A stretch of DNA of 21,297 nucleotides from Dehalococcoidales bacterium (lineage in GTDB: Bacteria; Chloroflexota; Dehalococcoidia; Dehalococcoidales; UBA5760). The stretch covers positions 1-21,297 of the forward strand of contig JAFGFP010000026.1 of assembly GCA_016931015.1 (NCBI GenBank), written 5' to 3'. This document shows positions 8,758-15,597 of this stretch, piece by piece; the stretch's first letter is position 1, and each line of letters begins with the position of its first letter. The position numbers were made by a program, and so were the translations under genes. Below the pieces are notes generated by a model, which was not told the origin of the DNA, searched no databases, and worked only from the letters and a program-made list of their open reading frames with translations.

Positions 8758-8976
8758 CTAAGCCGGATTCTTTCTCTTCTCGCTACCATACCAGTCCTTA
8801 CCGTACCAGTAACGCTCTCCGCTGCGGAGATAGCGCAGCTTCTCGTCACGGCTGGCCAGCTTATGCCGCCACCTGCCGTCATCCTCGCCGTCCGGCTTAC
8901 CGGCTTCGTAGGTAGCCCCCAGTACCTCGACCTTCTCCCGGTTGGGAGCGCCCTTTTCCTCAATTTCATAATCCAT
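8758..8976 (-). CDS. Uncharacterised 72-aa charged, aromatic-rich protein inside the acs operon
   Basis: I do not recognise this family. It starts at ATG 8976 with a strong AAAGGGGGG site upstream, 16 nt after folD and 15 nt before acsD, so it is very likely translated with them. The 72 residues contain 16 acidic (10 E, 6 D) and 16 basic (8 K, 8 R) side chains. There is no cysteine and one histidine, and the C-terminal part is rich in Tyr and Trp (YWYGKDWYG, residues 56-64). There is no signal peptide or membrane segment, so a soluble cytoplasmic protein is likely; absence of cysteine argues against an iron-sulfur role. An overlapping frame of similar length (8754-8969) lacks a good ribosome-binding site and has a Arg/Ser/Thr-rich shadow composition. 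A structural or assembly factor for CODH/ACS or the corrinoid protein is a guess from position only. Confidence 0.75.
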   Translation of the reverse strand: MDYEIEEKGAPNREKVEVLGATYEAGKPDGEDDGRWRHKLASRDEKLRYLRSGERYWYGKDWYGSEKRKNPA

Positions 8977-8992
8977 AGGGTCCCCCCTTTCT

Positions 8993-9880
8993 CTATATCA
9001 GACCGGCCGCCATCTTGGCCGCCTTCACGGTATTCAGCATGAGCATGGTTATCGTCATCGGCCCGACGCCGCCGGGCACCGGGGTAATCGCCCTTGCCTT
9101 CTCCTTAACGGCTTCAAAGTCCACATCGCCGACCAGAATCGCCTTCCCCTCGGCGGTTTTTCCAATCCGGTTAACGCCGACGTCAATCACCACCACGCCC
9201 TCTTTAACCATATCGGCGGTAACGGCCTTGGGCCGACCGGCCGCCACTATAATTATATCAGCCCGTTTGGTGTGAGCCGCAATATCCCGCGTCCGGGTGT
9301 GGCACACCGTTACCGTGGCATTAGCCCCTTCCCTCTTCTGGAGCAGGATATTAGCTATCGGCTTACCGACGATATTGCTCCGGCCGACCACGACCACCTC
9401 CGCCCCCTCGGTTTCGACCCCGCTCCGTACCAGCAGCTGCTGGATGCCGTGCGGGGTGCAGGGGAGATAGGCCGGCTCCCCGATCATGAGCTTACCCAGG
9501 TTCACCGGGTGAAAGCCGTCAACGTCCTTTTCAGGGTTAATGGCGTAGAGCACCCGGGTCTCATCGATGTGCTTGGGGAGGGGTAACTGCACCAGAATCC
9601 CGTGAATCTTGGGGTCGCGATTCAGTTTGTCAATCAGCGCTAGCAAGACCTCTTCGCTGGTATCCGCCGGGAGGTCGTGCCGCTCCGAATACAGACCCAG
9701 GGCCTTAGAGGTCTTCTCCTTAGCCCCGACATAGACCTGAGACGCCGGGTCTTCGCCCACCAGGACGGTCACCAGCCCCGGTACCAGGTTATGCTGCTCT
9801 TTGAGGCTGGCTATCTCTTCTTTTAGCTCTTCCCGAATCTGCTTGGCAATCTCGGTGCCACTGATTATCTCTGCCGGCAT
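8993..9880 (-). CDS. folD: Bifunctional methylenetetrahydrofolate dehydrogenase / methenyltetrahydrofolate cyclohydrolase
   Basis: A 295-aa protein performing the cyclohydrolase and dehydrogenase steps between formyl-THF (from Fhs) and methylene-THF (for MetVF), so no separate FchA is needed. Y50 and K54 in SQVYVGAKEK form the catalytic YxxxK pair. GRSNIVGKP marks the dinucleotide-binding loop and PVPGGVGPMT the signature near the C-terminus. I place the start at ATG 9880: GGGAGG lies 5 nt upstream, whereas the in-frame GTG at 9886 would overlap that site. It follows cooC by 64 nt, with a small hairpin in the gap, and precedes the 72-aa gene by 16 nt. Confidence 0.96.
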   Translation of the reverse strand: MPAEIISGTEIAKQIREELKEEIASLKEQHNLVPGLVTVLVGEDPASQVYVGAKEKTSKALGLYSERHDLPADTSEEVLLALIDKLNRDPKIHGILVQLPLPKHIDETRVLYAINPEKDVDGFHPVNLGKLMIGEPAYLPCTPHGIQQLLVRSGVETEGAEVVVVGRSNIVGKPIANILLQKREGANATVTVCHTRTRDIAAHTKRADIIIVAAGRPKAVTADMVKEGVVVIDVGVNRIGKTAEGKAILVGDVDFEAVKEKARAITPVPGGVGPMTITMLMLNTVKAAKMAAGLI

Positions 9881-9907
9881 TTTCACCTCCCTCGGGTGCT
9901 TATTCCA

Positions 9908-9929
9908 AGCCCCAGGCTCTCCCGGGGCT
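9908..9929 (-). other. Intercistronic hairpin between cooC and folD
   Basis: AGCCCC (9908-9913) pairs with GGGGCT (9924-9929) across a 10-nt loop. No U-run follows in the minus-strand transcript (TTGGAATAAG), so it is not an intrinsic terminator. It may affect mRNA stability or processing, or may be chance in GC-rich DNA. Confidence 0.3.
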
Positions 9930-9944
9930 ATGGTTAATCCTTCT

Positions 9945-10700
9945 TTAACTGAGAAGCCCGGCCATTAAGTCGTTAACCTCGGCTACCGCCGCCGAGCTAT
10001 CCGGTAGCTCCGGTAGGGGCCGCATCTCAAGGTCGTAGCGGGCTAGCTTGCTATCCAGCGGGATCACGGCCCGCGGCTCGATTTTCAGCCGGCTTAGCTC
10101 CTCCCTGACCAGGGGGTCGAGCTCGGGCGGGGCCAGATTAACTATCACCGATATCCGCTTTACCCGCAGCTTGAGCTGGGCCACCAGCTCCTCTATCCGG
10201 ACCACGGTGCGCACCCCCTTGACCGAGTGGTTGGAGACGATGAGCAGCTCGTCAATGCCCTGGGTAGTCCGCCGCGACAGGTGCTCCATACCGGCCTCGT
10301 TATCCATGACCAGATAGGCATAGTTACCGGCCAGGGAGTCGATAAACCGTCTCAGCATGAGGTTGGGGTAGCAGTAGCATTCCGGGCCTTCACCACGCCC
10401 CATGGTCATCAGGTCGAGACCCCGGCTCTCCACCAGCGCCCGGTTAAGCTGGTACTCAAGGTAGGTCTCTTTAGTCATGCCGAGCGGGATGTTTATCTTC
10501 TCCTCGTTAAAGGCGGCGATTATCGAGCCGACGGTCTCACCGACCTCAAGCCCCAGGCTCTCCCCCAGGTTAGAGTTGGGGTCGGCGTCAACCGCCAGAA
10601 CCGGGCCGTCGCCGTTCTTCTCAAGGTAGCGGATGATGAGACTTACCAGGCTAGTCTTCCCGCTGCCGCCCTTACCCGCCACCGCAATCGAAACAGTCAA
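9945..10700 (-). CDS. cooC: CooC-type nickel-insertion ATPase (copy 1)
   Basis: A 251-aa MinD/Mrp-like P-loop ATPase. GKGGSGKT at residues 9-16 is the deviant Walker A with the signature lysine, DADPNSN (38-44) follows, and C108-Y-C110 is the CXC motif by which CooC dimers bind a metal ion. The family uses ATP to mature the nickel C-cluster of CODH; the related AcsF acts on acetyl-CoA synthase. The start is TTG at 10700, whose TTGA overlaps the acsV stop (4-nt overlap), with GGGAGG upstream. That arrangement suggests translational coupling to acsV. Which of the two copies in this locus serves CooS and which AcsB cannot be told from sequence. Confidence 0.92.
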   Translation of the reverse strand: MTVSIAVAGKGGSGKTSLVSLIIRYLEKNGDGPVLAVDADPNSNLGESLGLEVGETVGSIIAAFNEEKINIPLGMTKETYLEYQLNRALVESRGLDLMTMGRGEGPECYCYPNLMLRRFIDSLAGNYAYLVMDNEAGMEHLSRRTTQGIDELLIVSNHSVKGVRTVVRIEELVAQLKLRVKRISVIVNLAPPELDPLVREELSRLKIEPRAVIPLDSKLARYDLEMRPLPELPDSSAAVAEVNDLMAGLLS

Positions 10701-12673
10701 AGCACCGGCCTCCCTTCCGGCCCGCTCCCCTTAAGCCCGGCCAGCCGCTTCGCCGCGGCGGGAAACTCAGCGGCATTGGTGTGGGGCAGAAAGAGCGCGG
10801 CGATATAGCTATCCATAAAATCAGCCCGCTCGCTGAGCTCCAGGTTGGTCATCATGATGGCCACCTTGCGGGCGTCGTCGAGCAGGTCGGTGGAGAAAGA
10901 GGTCAACCTGGCCCCGGTCAGCGAGCCGTTACCGACGAAGATAAACCTGTCCCGGGGAATATCGGGCAAAAGCCCGATGGTAATGCTCCGCTCGATGTCA
11001 ATATGGCTGCCGAAGGCCCCGGCGATAATCACCTGCTCCAGGGCCGATAGACTGATGCCCACGCTGCTGAGCAGCGTCCGGCAGCCGGCGTACATAGCCG
11101 CCTTAGCCCGGATAAGATTATCAATATCCACCTCGGTAATTACGATGTCCTTACCGGTTTGGGTCTCGCTCTCCTTAGAGAGAAGGTATTCGTAGCCGTC
11201 ACCACCGCGCCTAATCCGCTGGCTTTTAAGCTCGGTGTTAAACTTGCCGTTCTGACCGATAGCCCCGGCCTCGAGAAGCGCGGCGATAATGTTTATCAGC
11301 CCCGAGCCGCAGATTCCCTTCGGCTTTTCCCCGCCGATGGTGCTTACCTCCGGCTCCAGGCTCACCGGGTCGATAGTAACGTCCTGAATCGCCCCCGCCG
11401 CGGCAATCATGCCGTGCTTGATGCCACCGCCCTCGAAGGCGGGCCCGGCCGAGCAGGCCGCCGTTATCATCCAGTCCGAGTCACCGACAACTATCTCGCC
11501 GTTGGTGCCAATGTCCATATAGAGGGTCAGCTTCGGGCTCTGGTGCAGACCGACCCCGACCACCCCGGAGACGATGTCGCCGCCGACGTAGCTGGCGACA
11601 CAGGGGAAAGTAAAGAGATGAACGTGCTTACCCACCCCGATACCCAGGGAGCGTGCCCGGACCGGGGGCAGGAAATTGGCCACCGGCGTGTAGGGGGACA
11701 GCCTGATGTACTTCGGGTCGAGCCCGAGCAGAATGTGGGTCATGGTGGTGTTCCCGGCCACAATCATGTGCCCGATGTGCTCGACCTTAATCCGGCTCCG
11801 GGCGACCAGCTCGTCGATAATCTGGTTAATGGTAGCCACCACGGCCTGCTGCAATTTCTTAAGACCGCCCGGCTGCTGAGAGCGGGCGATACGGGTAATG
11901 ACATCGGCCCCGTAGCTTATCTGGCCGTTATAGGCCATGCTCTCCGCCACCACCCGACCCCGGTTTAAGTCGAGGAGCTGGCCGCAGATGGTGGTGGTGC
12001 CGATATCGAAGGCGAGGGAGTAGTGCTCGCGGCTGGTATTCCCCGACTCGACCTTGATTATGGTCGGCTTACGCTTGTCGGACTTGGTCTTGACCGCCTT
12101 AACCAGGGTGGTGACAGTGACCTGGCCTCCCTTCTTACGCTGCACCCGGGAGAGGTCTTTAACCACGTCGAGGTCAACGGAGACGTTACTCAGGTTACAG
12201 CGCCGTTTCAGGCTCCGCAACAGGCGGGAGAGGTCGCTAGCGTTATCCTTCAGGGTCGGCGGCGTTATCTCGACGTAGCACTTATTGAGCGGCGGGTTAA
12301 AGCTCCAGCCCGTGGCCACCGTCTCCTCGGTCTTCGCCTCAGCCGTCCCCATCTCACGGCCCAATACCGCCGTCTCCAGCCGCGATTCCAGGGGTACCTC
12401 AACCGAGAGGTCGCTCTCTATCCGGCTCTGGCAGCTGAGCCGGTAGCCCTGCTCATACTCCTCGGGGGAAATCTTTTCGCTCCGGGGGCCGGTTACCTCC
12501 CCCTTCTTAATCAGCACCTTACAGGTGCCGCAGACACCGTTCCCGCCGCAGGCGGCATTGATATGCACCCCGGCGGCCAGAGCCGCCTTTAAGAGGTTCT
12601 CGCCCTGAGGTACGGTAATATCAACATTGTCCGGAGTGAAGTGAACCTTTAGTCTCTTCTTCGTGCTCGTCAT
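10697..12673 (-). CDS. acsV: Reductive activator of the corrinoid iron-sulfur protein (RACo / AcsV)
   Basis: A 658-aa two-part protein. The N-terminus is a [2Fe-2S] ferredoxin domain with C42, C48, C51 and C81 (CX5CX2CX29C). After a linker (about residues 95-215) comes the DUF4445/ASKHA-type ATPase part, seen in FDIGTTTICGQL, VAGNTTMTH, YMDIGTNGEIV and the glycine-rich GPAFEGGGIKHG. It reduces Co(II) of inactive AcsCD to Co(I) at the expense of ATP. Start ATG at 12673; the ribosome-binding site is weak (GGGATG). It lies 35 nt after fhs and overlaps cooC by 4 nt. Generic family members also activate corrinoid methyltransferases, but the context fixes the role here. Confidence 0.94.
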   Translation of the reverse strand: MTSTKKRLKVHFTPDNVDITVPQGENLLKAALAAGVHINAACGGNGVCGTCKVLIKKGEVTGPRSEKISPEEYEQGYRLSCQSRIESDLSVEVPLESRLETAVLGREMGTAEAKTEETVATGWSFNPPLNKCYVEITPPTLKDNASDLSRLLRSLKRRCNLSNVSVDLDVVKDLSRVQRKKGGQVTVTTLVKAVKTKSDKRKPTIIKVESGNTSREHYSLAFDIGTTTICGQLLDLNRGRVVAESMAYNGQISYGADVITRIARSQQPGGLKKLQQAVVATINQIIDELVARSRIKVEHIGHMIVAGNTTMTHILLGLDPKYIRLSPYTPVANFLPPVRARSLGIGVGKHVHLFTFPCVASYVGGDIVSGVVGVGLHQSPKLTLYMDIGTNGEIVVGDSDWMITAACSAGPAFEGGGIKHGMIAAAGAIQDVTIDPVSLEPEVSTIGGEKPKGICGSGLINIIAALLEAGAIGQNGKFNTELKSQRIRRGGDGYEYLLSKESETQTGKDIVITEVDIDNLIRAKAAMYAGCRTLLSSVGISLSALEQVIIAGAFGSHIDIERSITIGLLPDIPRDRFIFVGNGSLTGARLTSFSTDLLDDARKVAIMMTNLELSERADFMDSYIAALFLPHTNAAEFPAAAKRLAGLKGSGPEGRPVL

Positions 12674-12708
12674 CTACATCCCATGTTATCAACATTTGGA
12701 AAAAACTG

Positions 12709-14472
12709 CTAGAAAAGCCCGGTGACCTTGCCCGTTTTAACGTCGACGTCAACCCTGCGGAAGGCCGGATTTGAAGATGTCCCCGGCATCAGGCTGATGG
12801 CCCCGGCGCAGGGGCAGAGGAACTTGGCCCCGGAGTAAATCAGCACGTCGCGGATGGGTAGCGTCCAGCCTTTAGGGACGCCTTTAAGCGCCGGTTCGTG
12901 GGTAAGGCTGAGGTGCGTCTTAACCATCATGGTGGCGTAGTCGTCATACTTGGCGTCCGCCTCGAGCATCTTGGCCTTGGCTGCAGCTTCAGGACTCCAG
13001 GAGACTCCGTCCGCGCCGTAGACCACCTCGGCAATCTTGGCAACCCGCTGCCGGAGCTTCACGTCCAGAGGATAGAGAAAGCGGAACTCATTCTCCTCCT
13101 CACAGGCCTCCTTCACGGCATCGGCCAGCTCCAGGGCGCCGTCGCCGCCGTTAGCCCAGTGGCTGGACACAGCACAGCGGGCTCCCGCCGCCTCAGCCGC
13201 CTTCCTCACCAGGTTAATCTCGTCTTTGGTATCGGTATGGAAACTGTTAATGCACACCACCGGGTTAATCCCGGAGGTCCGGATGGTTTTGATGTGGTGC
13301 AGCATGTTGGGCATGCCCGCCTCCAGGAGCCCCAAATCCTCTTTGGTATAGGCCTCGGGCAGGGGCAGGCCGGCCACCACCTTGGGGCCGCCGCCGTGCA
13401 TCTTAAGCGCCCGAATGGTAGTCGTCAGCACCGAGACGTGCGGTTTCAGGCCGCTCAGGCGGCTCTTAACGTTCCAAAACTTCTCGAAGCCGATGTCGGC
13501 GGCAAAGCCGCTCTCGGTAACGTGATAGTCGAACAGCTTTAAGCCGACGCGGTCGCCGATGATGGAGGACTGGCCCACGGCGATATTAGCAAACGGCCCG
13601 GCGTGCACCATACAGGGCTGATACTCCACGGTGCAGGCCAGGGTGGGGTTGATGGTATTTCGCATCCAGGCGGTCATGGCGCCGCCCACCTCGAGGTCGC
13701 CGGTGGTAACCGGGTTACCCTTCTTATCGAAGGCAACCGTAATCTTATCCATCCTCTCCCTCAGGTCGGCTAAGTCTCTCACGATGGAGAGCATGGCCAT
13801 CAGCTCGGAGCTTACCGTGATACCAAACTGGGACTGCATCATGTAGCCGTTCATGCGGCCGCCGAGCCCGATGATAATCTGGCGCAGGCTCTGGGCGCAG
13901 AAGTCCATGACCCAGCCCATCTCCACCCGGGTCGGGTCGATATCCAGGCGGCGCATCCCGGTGCGCCGGGATAGCTGCTCGTCGTCGTAGTTACGCTCGT
14001 GCTGCATGCGGGCGGTCAGGGCGACCATGGCCAGGTTATGAGCGTTGGTAATATCATTTATATCGCCGGTAAGACCCATGGAAAACTCGGTCATCGGGAT
14101 AAGTAAGGCGTTACCGCCGCCGGCGGCGGTGCCCTTGATGTTCATGGTGGGGCCGCCCGAGGGCTGGCGGATACAGCCGCCGACGTTCAGCCCGCGCTTC
14201 CCCATACCCTCCAGGATACCCATGGTGGTGGTCGTCTTCCCCTCCCCGAGCGGGGTGGGGGTTATCGCCGTCACCTCGATATACTTACCGTCCGGCCGGT
14301 TCTTGAGGCGCTCGATAATCTTTAGGAAATCCAGCCGGCATATCCTGCCGAAGGGGATTATCTCGTCCTTCTCCAGATTCAGCCGCTCCCGCCACTCATC
14401 CGGAGCCGGCATATCGGCTTCCGCCGCTTCGGCAATCTGCCAGTCCTTCATCTTTACCGCATCGTAAGCCAC
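12709..14472 (-). CDS. fhs: Formate-tetrahydrofolate ligase
   Basis: A 587-aa ATP-dependent ligase that makes 10-formyl-THF from formate and THF, the entry to the methyl branch. The P-loop is TPTPLGEGKTTTTMG; also visible are RQPSGGPTMNIKGTAAGGG, MRNTINPTLACTVEYQP and NPVVCINSFHTDT. It is roughly 30 residues longer than the usual bacterial enzyme of about 557 aa. The C-terminal loop reads CAGAISLMPGTSSNPA where typical bacterial enzymes have a CGEIMTMPGLP-type sequence, so the family is right but the sequence is somewhat divergent. Start GTG at 14472 is chosen because AAGGAGG (14478-14484) lies 5 nt before it; the longer in-frame GTG at 14490 would put that site inside the gene. No formate dehydrogenase is in the window. 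Confidence 0.95.
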   Translation of the reverse strand: MAYDAVKMKDWQIAEAAEADMPAPDEWRERLNLEKDEIIPFGRICRLDFLKIIERLKNRPDGKYIEVTAITPTPLGEGKTTTTMGILEGMGKRGLNVGGCIRQPSGGPTMNIKGTAAGGGNALLIPMTEFSMGLTGDINDITNAHNLAMVALTARMQHERNYDDEQLSRRTGMRRLDIDPTRVEMGWVMDFCAQSLRQIIIGLGGRMNGYMMQSQFGITVSSELMAMLSIVRDLADLRERMDKITVAFDKKGNPVTTGDLEVGGAMTAWMRNTINPTLACTVEYQPCMVHAGPFANIAVGQSSIIGDRVGLKLFDYHVTESGFAADIGFEKFWNVKSRLSGLKPHVSVLTTTIRALKMHGGGPKVVAGLPLPEAYTKEDLGLLEAGMPNMLHHIKTIRTSGINPVVCINSFHTDTKDEINLVRKAAEAAGARCAVSSHWANGGDGALELADAVKEACEEENEFRFLYPLDVKLRQRVAKIAEVVYGADGVSWSPEAAAKAKMLEADAKYDDYATMMVKTHLSLTHEPALKGVPKGWTLPIRDVLIYSGAKFLCPCAGAISLMPGTSSNPAFRRVDVDVKTGKVTGLF

Positions 14473-14477
14473 GAGAA

Positions 14478-14484
14478 CCTCCTT
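14478..14484 (-). promoter_or_regulatory. Ribosome-binding site fixing the fhs start
   Basis: AAGGAGG on the minus strand, 5 nt before GTG 14472. It lies downstream of the alternative GTG at 14490, and so argues for the shorter protein. A short hairpin (TCCCG 14496-14500 with CGGGA 14505-14509) sits just upstream. Confidence 0.8.
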
Positions 14485-14527
14485 TTTCACGTCATTCCCG
14501 ATAACGGGACTTCAAAGTTATCATCTA

Positions 14528-14570
14528 ATTTTACCCCATCCCGCCGGTCGGTAGCACACGCTACCACCGG
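14528..14570 (-). promoter_or_regulatory. Dyad with adjacent -10-like box upstream of fhs
   Basis: CCGGT (bulged C) GGTAGC at 14544-14555 pairs with GCTACC A CCGG at 14560-14570 around an ACAC loop: 11 bp with one bulge. Read on the minus strand, 10 nt beyond it lies TAAAAT (14528-14533). No -35 box is visible at the right distance, since the dyad occupies that region. It could be an operator/activator site for an internal promoter, or an RNA hairpin in the cooC2-fhs spacer. No U-run follows, so termination is unlikely. Confidence 0.4.
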
Positions 14571-14623
14571 AAGGCAGTTAGCGCCACCCCCTGGTTAGCC
14601 ATATCGTATTTAATTTTACCGCA

Positions 14624-15406
14624 CTAGCGGGCCTTCGCCGCGCCAGCGGCCAAAAGGGCCTGGTAGATACCCGCCACCGCCTGGGTCACCGGCTGGCTGG
14701 CGGTAAGGAGAAAAAGGCCGGCCATATCGGCGCTAACGATAGCCTGATCGTAAGGGATAAAGCCGAGAAAGTCGAAGCCCGCCAGGCTGGAAATCAGAAA
14801 CTCCCTGTCTTCGGGGCTGCGCACCTTGTTAGCCACCACGGCGATATTCTTAAGACCGATATCACTAGCCAGCTTAAAGACCCGGTAGGCCGAGTCAACG
14901 CTCCTCCGGCCCGGCTCGACCACCACGATGAGCTTATCCACCGCTTGGGCCGTGGCCCGGCCCAGGTGCTCGATACCCGCCTCCATATCCAGGATTATAA
15001 CCTCGTCTCTGGCCAGCAGCAGGTGGCTAACCAGGGCCCGGAGCAGGGCGTTCTCCGGGCAGTAGCAGCCGCTACCCCCCTTCTTGAGACGGCCCATCAC
15101 CATCAGCCGGATGCCGTGATGCCTCTGGGAATACTCGTCGGGCAGGTCGTCAACCTTGGGGTTCAGCTTGAAAAAGCCCCCGCTCTCCCCCGGCTTGGCT
15201 CCGGTACGCTCTTCGATAAGAGCGCTCATTTCAGAGATGGGGGTTATCTCCTCCGCACGGGGAAAACCGAGGGTCGCCGCCAGATTGCCATCGGGGTCAG
15301 CGTCGATTGCGATTACCGAGTAGCCCGACTCGGCAAACGCCCTGGCCAGCAGGGCAGCAAGCAAGGTCTTGCCGACTCCACCTTTACCGCCAATCGCAAT
15401 CTTCAT
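14624..15406 (-). CDS. CooC/AcsF-type nickel-insertion ATPase (copy 2)
   Basis: A 260-aa P-loop ATPase of the same family as the gene at 9945-10700. GKGGVGKT lies at residues 7-14, DADPDGN at 36-42, and the metal-binding C114-Y-C116 in GSGCYCPE. DMEAGIEHLGR matches DNEAGMEHLSR of copy 1. Overall the two are clearly diverged paralogs rather than a recent duplication. It is the first gene after the predicted operon promoter, start ATG 15406 with only a weak ribosome-binding site (AGTAGG). A 151-nt spacer separates it from fhs. Likely role: ATP-dependent maturation of the nickel centre of CooS or AcsB; the target is not visible. Confidence 0.88.
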   Translation of the reverse strand: MKIAIGGKGGVGKTLLAALLARAFAESGYSVIAIDADPDGNLAATLGFPRAEEITPISEMSALIEERTGAKPGESGGFFKLNPKVDDLPDEYSQRHHGIRLMVMGRLKKGGSGCYCPENALLRALVSHLLLARDEVIILDMEAGIEHLGRATAQAVDKLIVVVEPGRRSVDSAYRVFKLASDIGLKNIAVVANKVRSPEDREFLISSLAGFDFLGFIPYDQAIVSADMAGLFLLTASQPVTQAVAGIYQALLAAGAAKAR

Positions 15407-15500
15407 CGCCTACTGATACCCTCTGGGGCACTAATCAAGACCCGGGGTCTAGCGAGGAGAAAACACAGCCTTGTAAAACTAGTACCGCTGGTTATCGTAT

Positions 15501-15542
15501 AAGCATTTTGGCTTAAGTATTTCGGCTTAAGCATTTTAGCTT
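15501..15542. repeat. Three tandem 14-bp repeats at the operon promoter
   Basis: Plus-strand units are AAGCATTTTGGCTT (15501-15514), AAGTATTTCGGCTT (15515-15528) and AAGCATTTTAGCTT (15529-15542). They are contiguous, with one or two mismatches each against the first. Each unit has AAGC/GCTT-like ends, so the array is also a run of short dyads. The third unit contains the -10 box of the predicted promoter, and the first two cover the expected start site and early leader. This is the layout of a repressor operator, but the regulator is unknown. Confidence 0.75.
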
Positions 15543-15561
15543 AGACCCCGCTAAAAGTCAA
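15533..15561 (-). promoter_or_regulatory. Predicted sigma70-type promoter of the Wood-Ljungdahl operon
   Basis: On the minus strand: -35 TTGACT (15556-15561), 17-nt spacer, -10 TAAAAT (15533-15538). The start site would fall near 15526, giving a leader of about 120 nt before the first gene at 15406. The match to consensus is good and it is placed just upstream of the first gene of the run. Confidence 0.7.
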
Positions 15562-15597
15562 CATTTAAACTCAAATACCAGTATACGGCCCGGACAT

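Noticed and set aside
8754..8969. Alternative 71-codon frame over the 72-aa gene
   Set aside because: It begins inside the better-supported gene without its own ribosome-binding site and has an Arg/Ser/Thr-rich shadow composition.
11159..11968. Plus-strand frame (269 codons) opposite acsV
   Set aside because: Antisense shadow; the acsV reading has ferredoxin and ATPase motifs throughout.
14473..14490. Upstream GTG 14490 as the fhs start
   Set aside because: The AAGGAGG site would fall inside the coding region; GTG 14472 has ideal spacing to it.
14491..14623. Tetrahydrofolate riboswitch upstream of fhs
   Set aside because: The gap has a hairpin, but I could not recognise any known THF-riboswitch consensus, so I list only a dyad.
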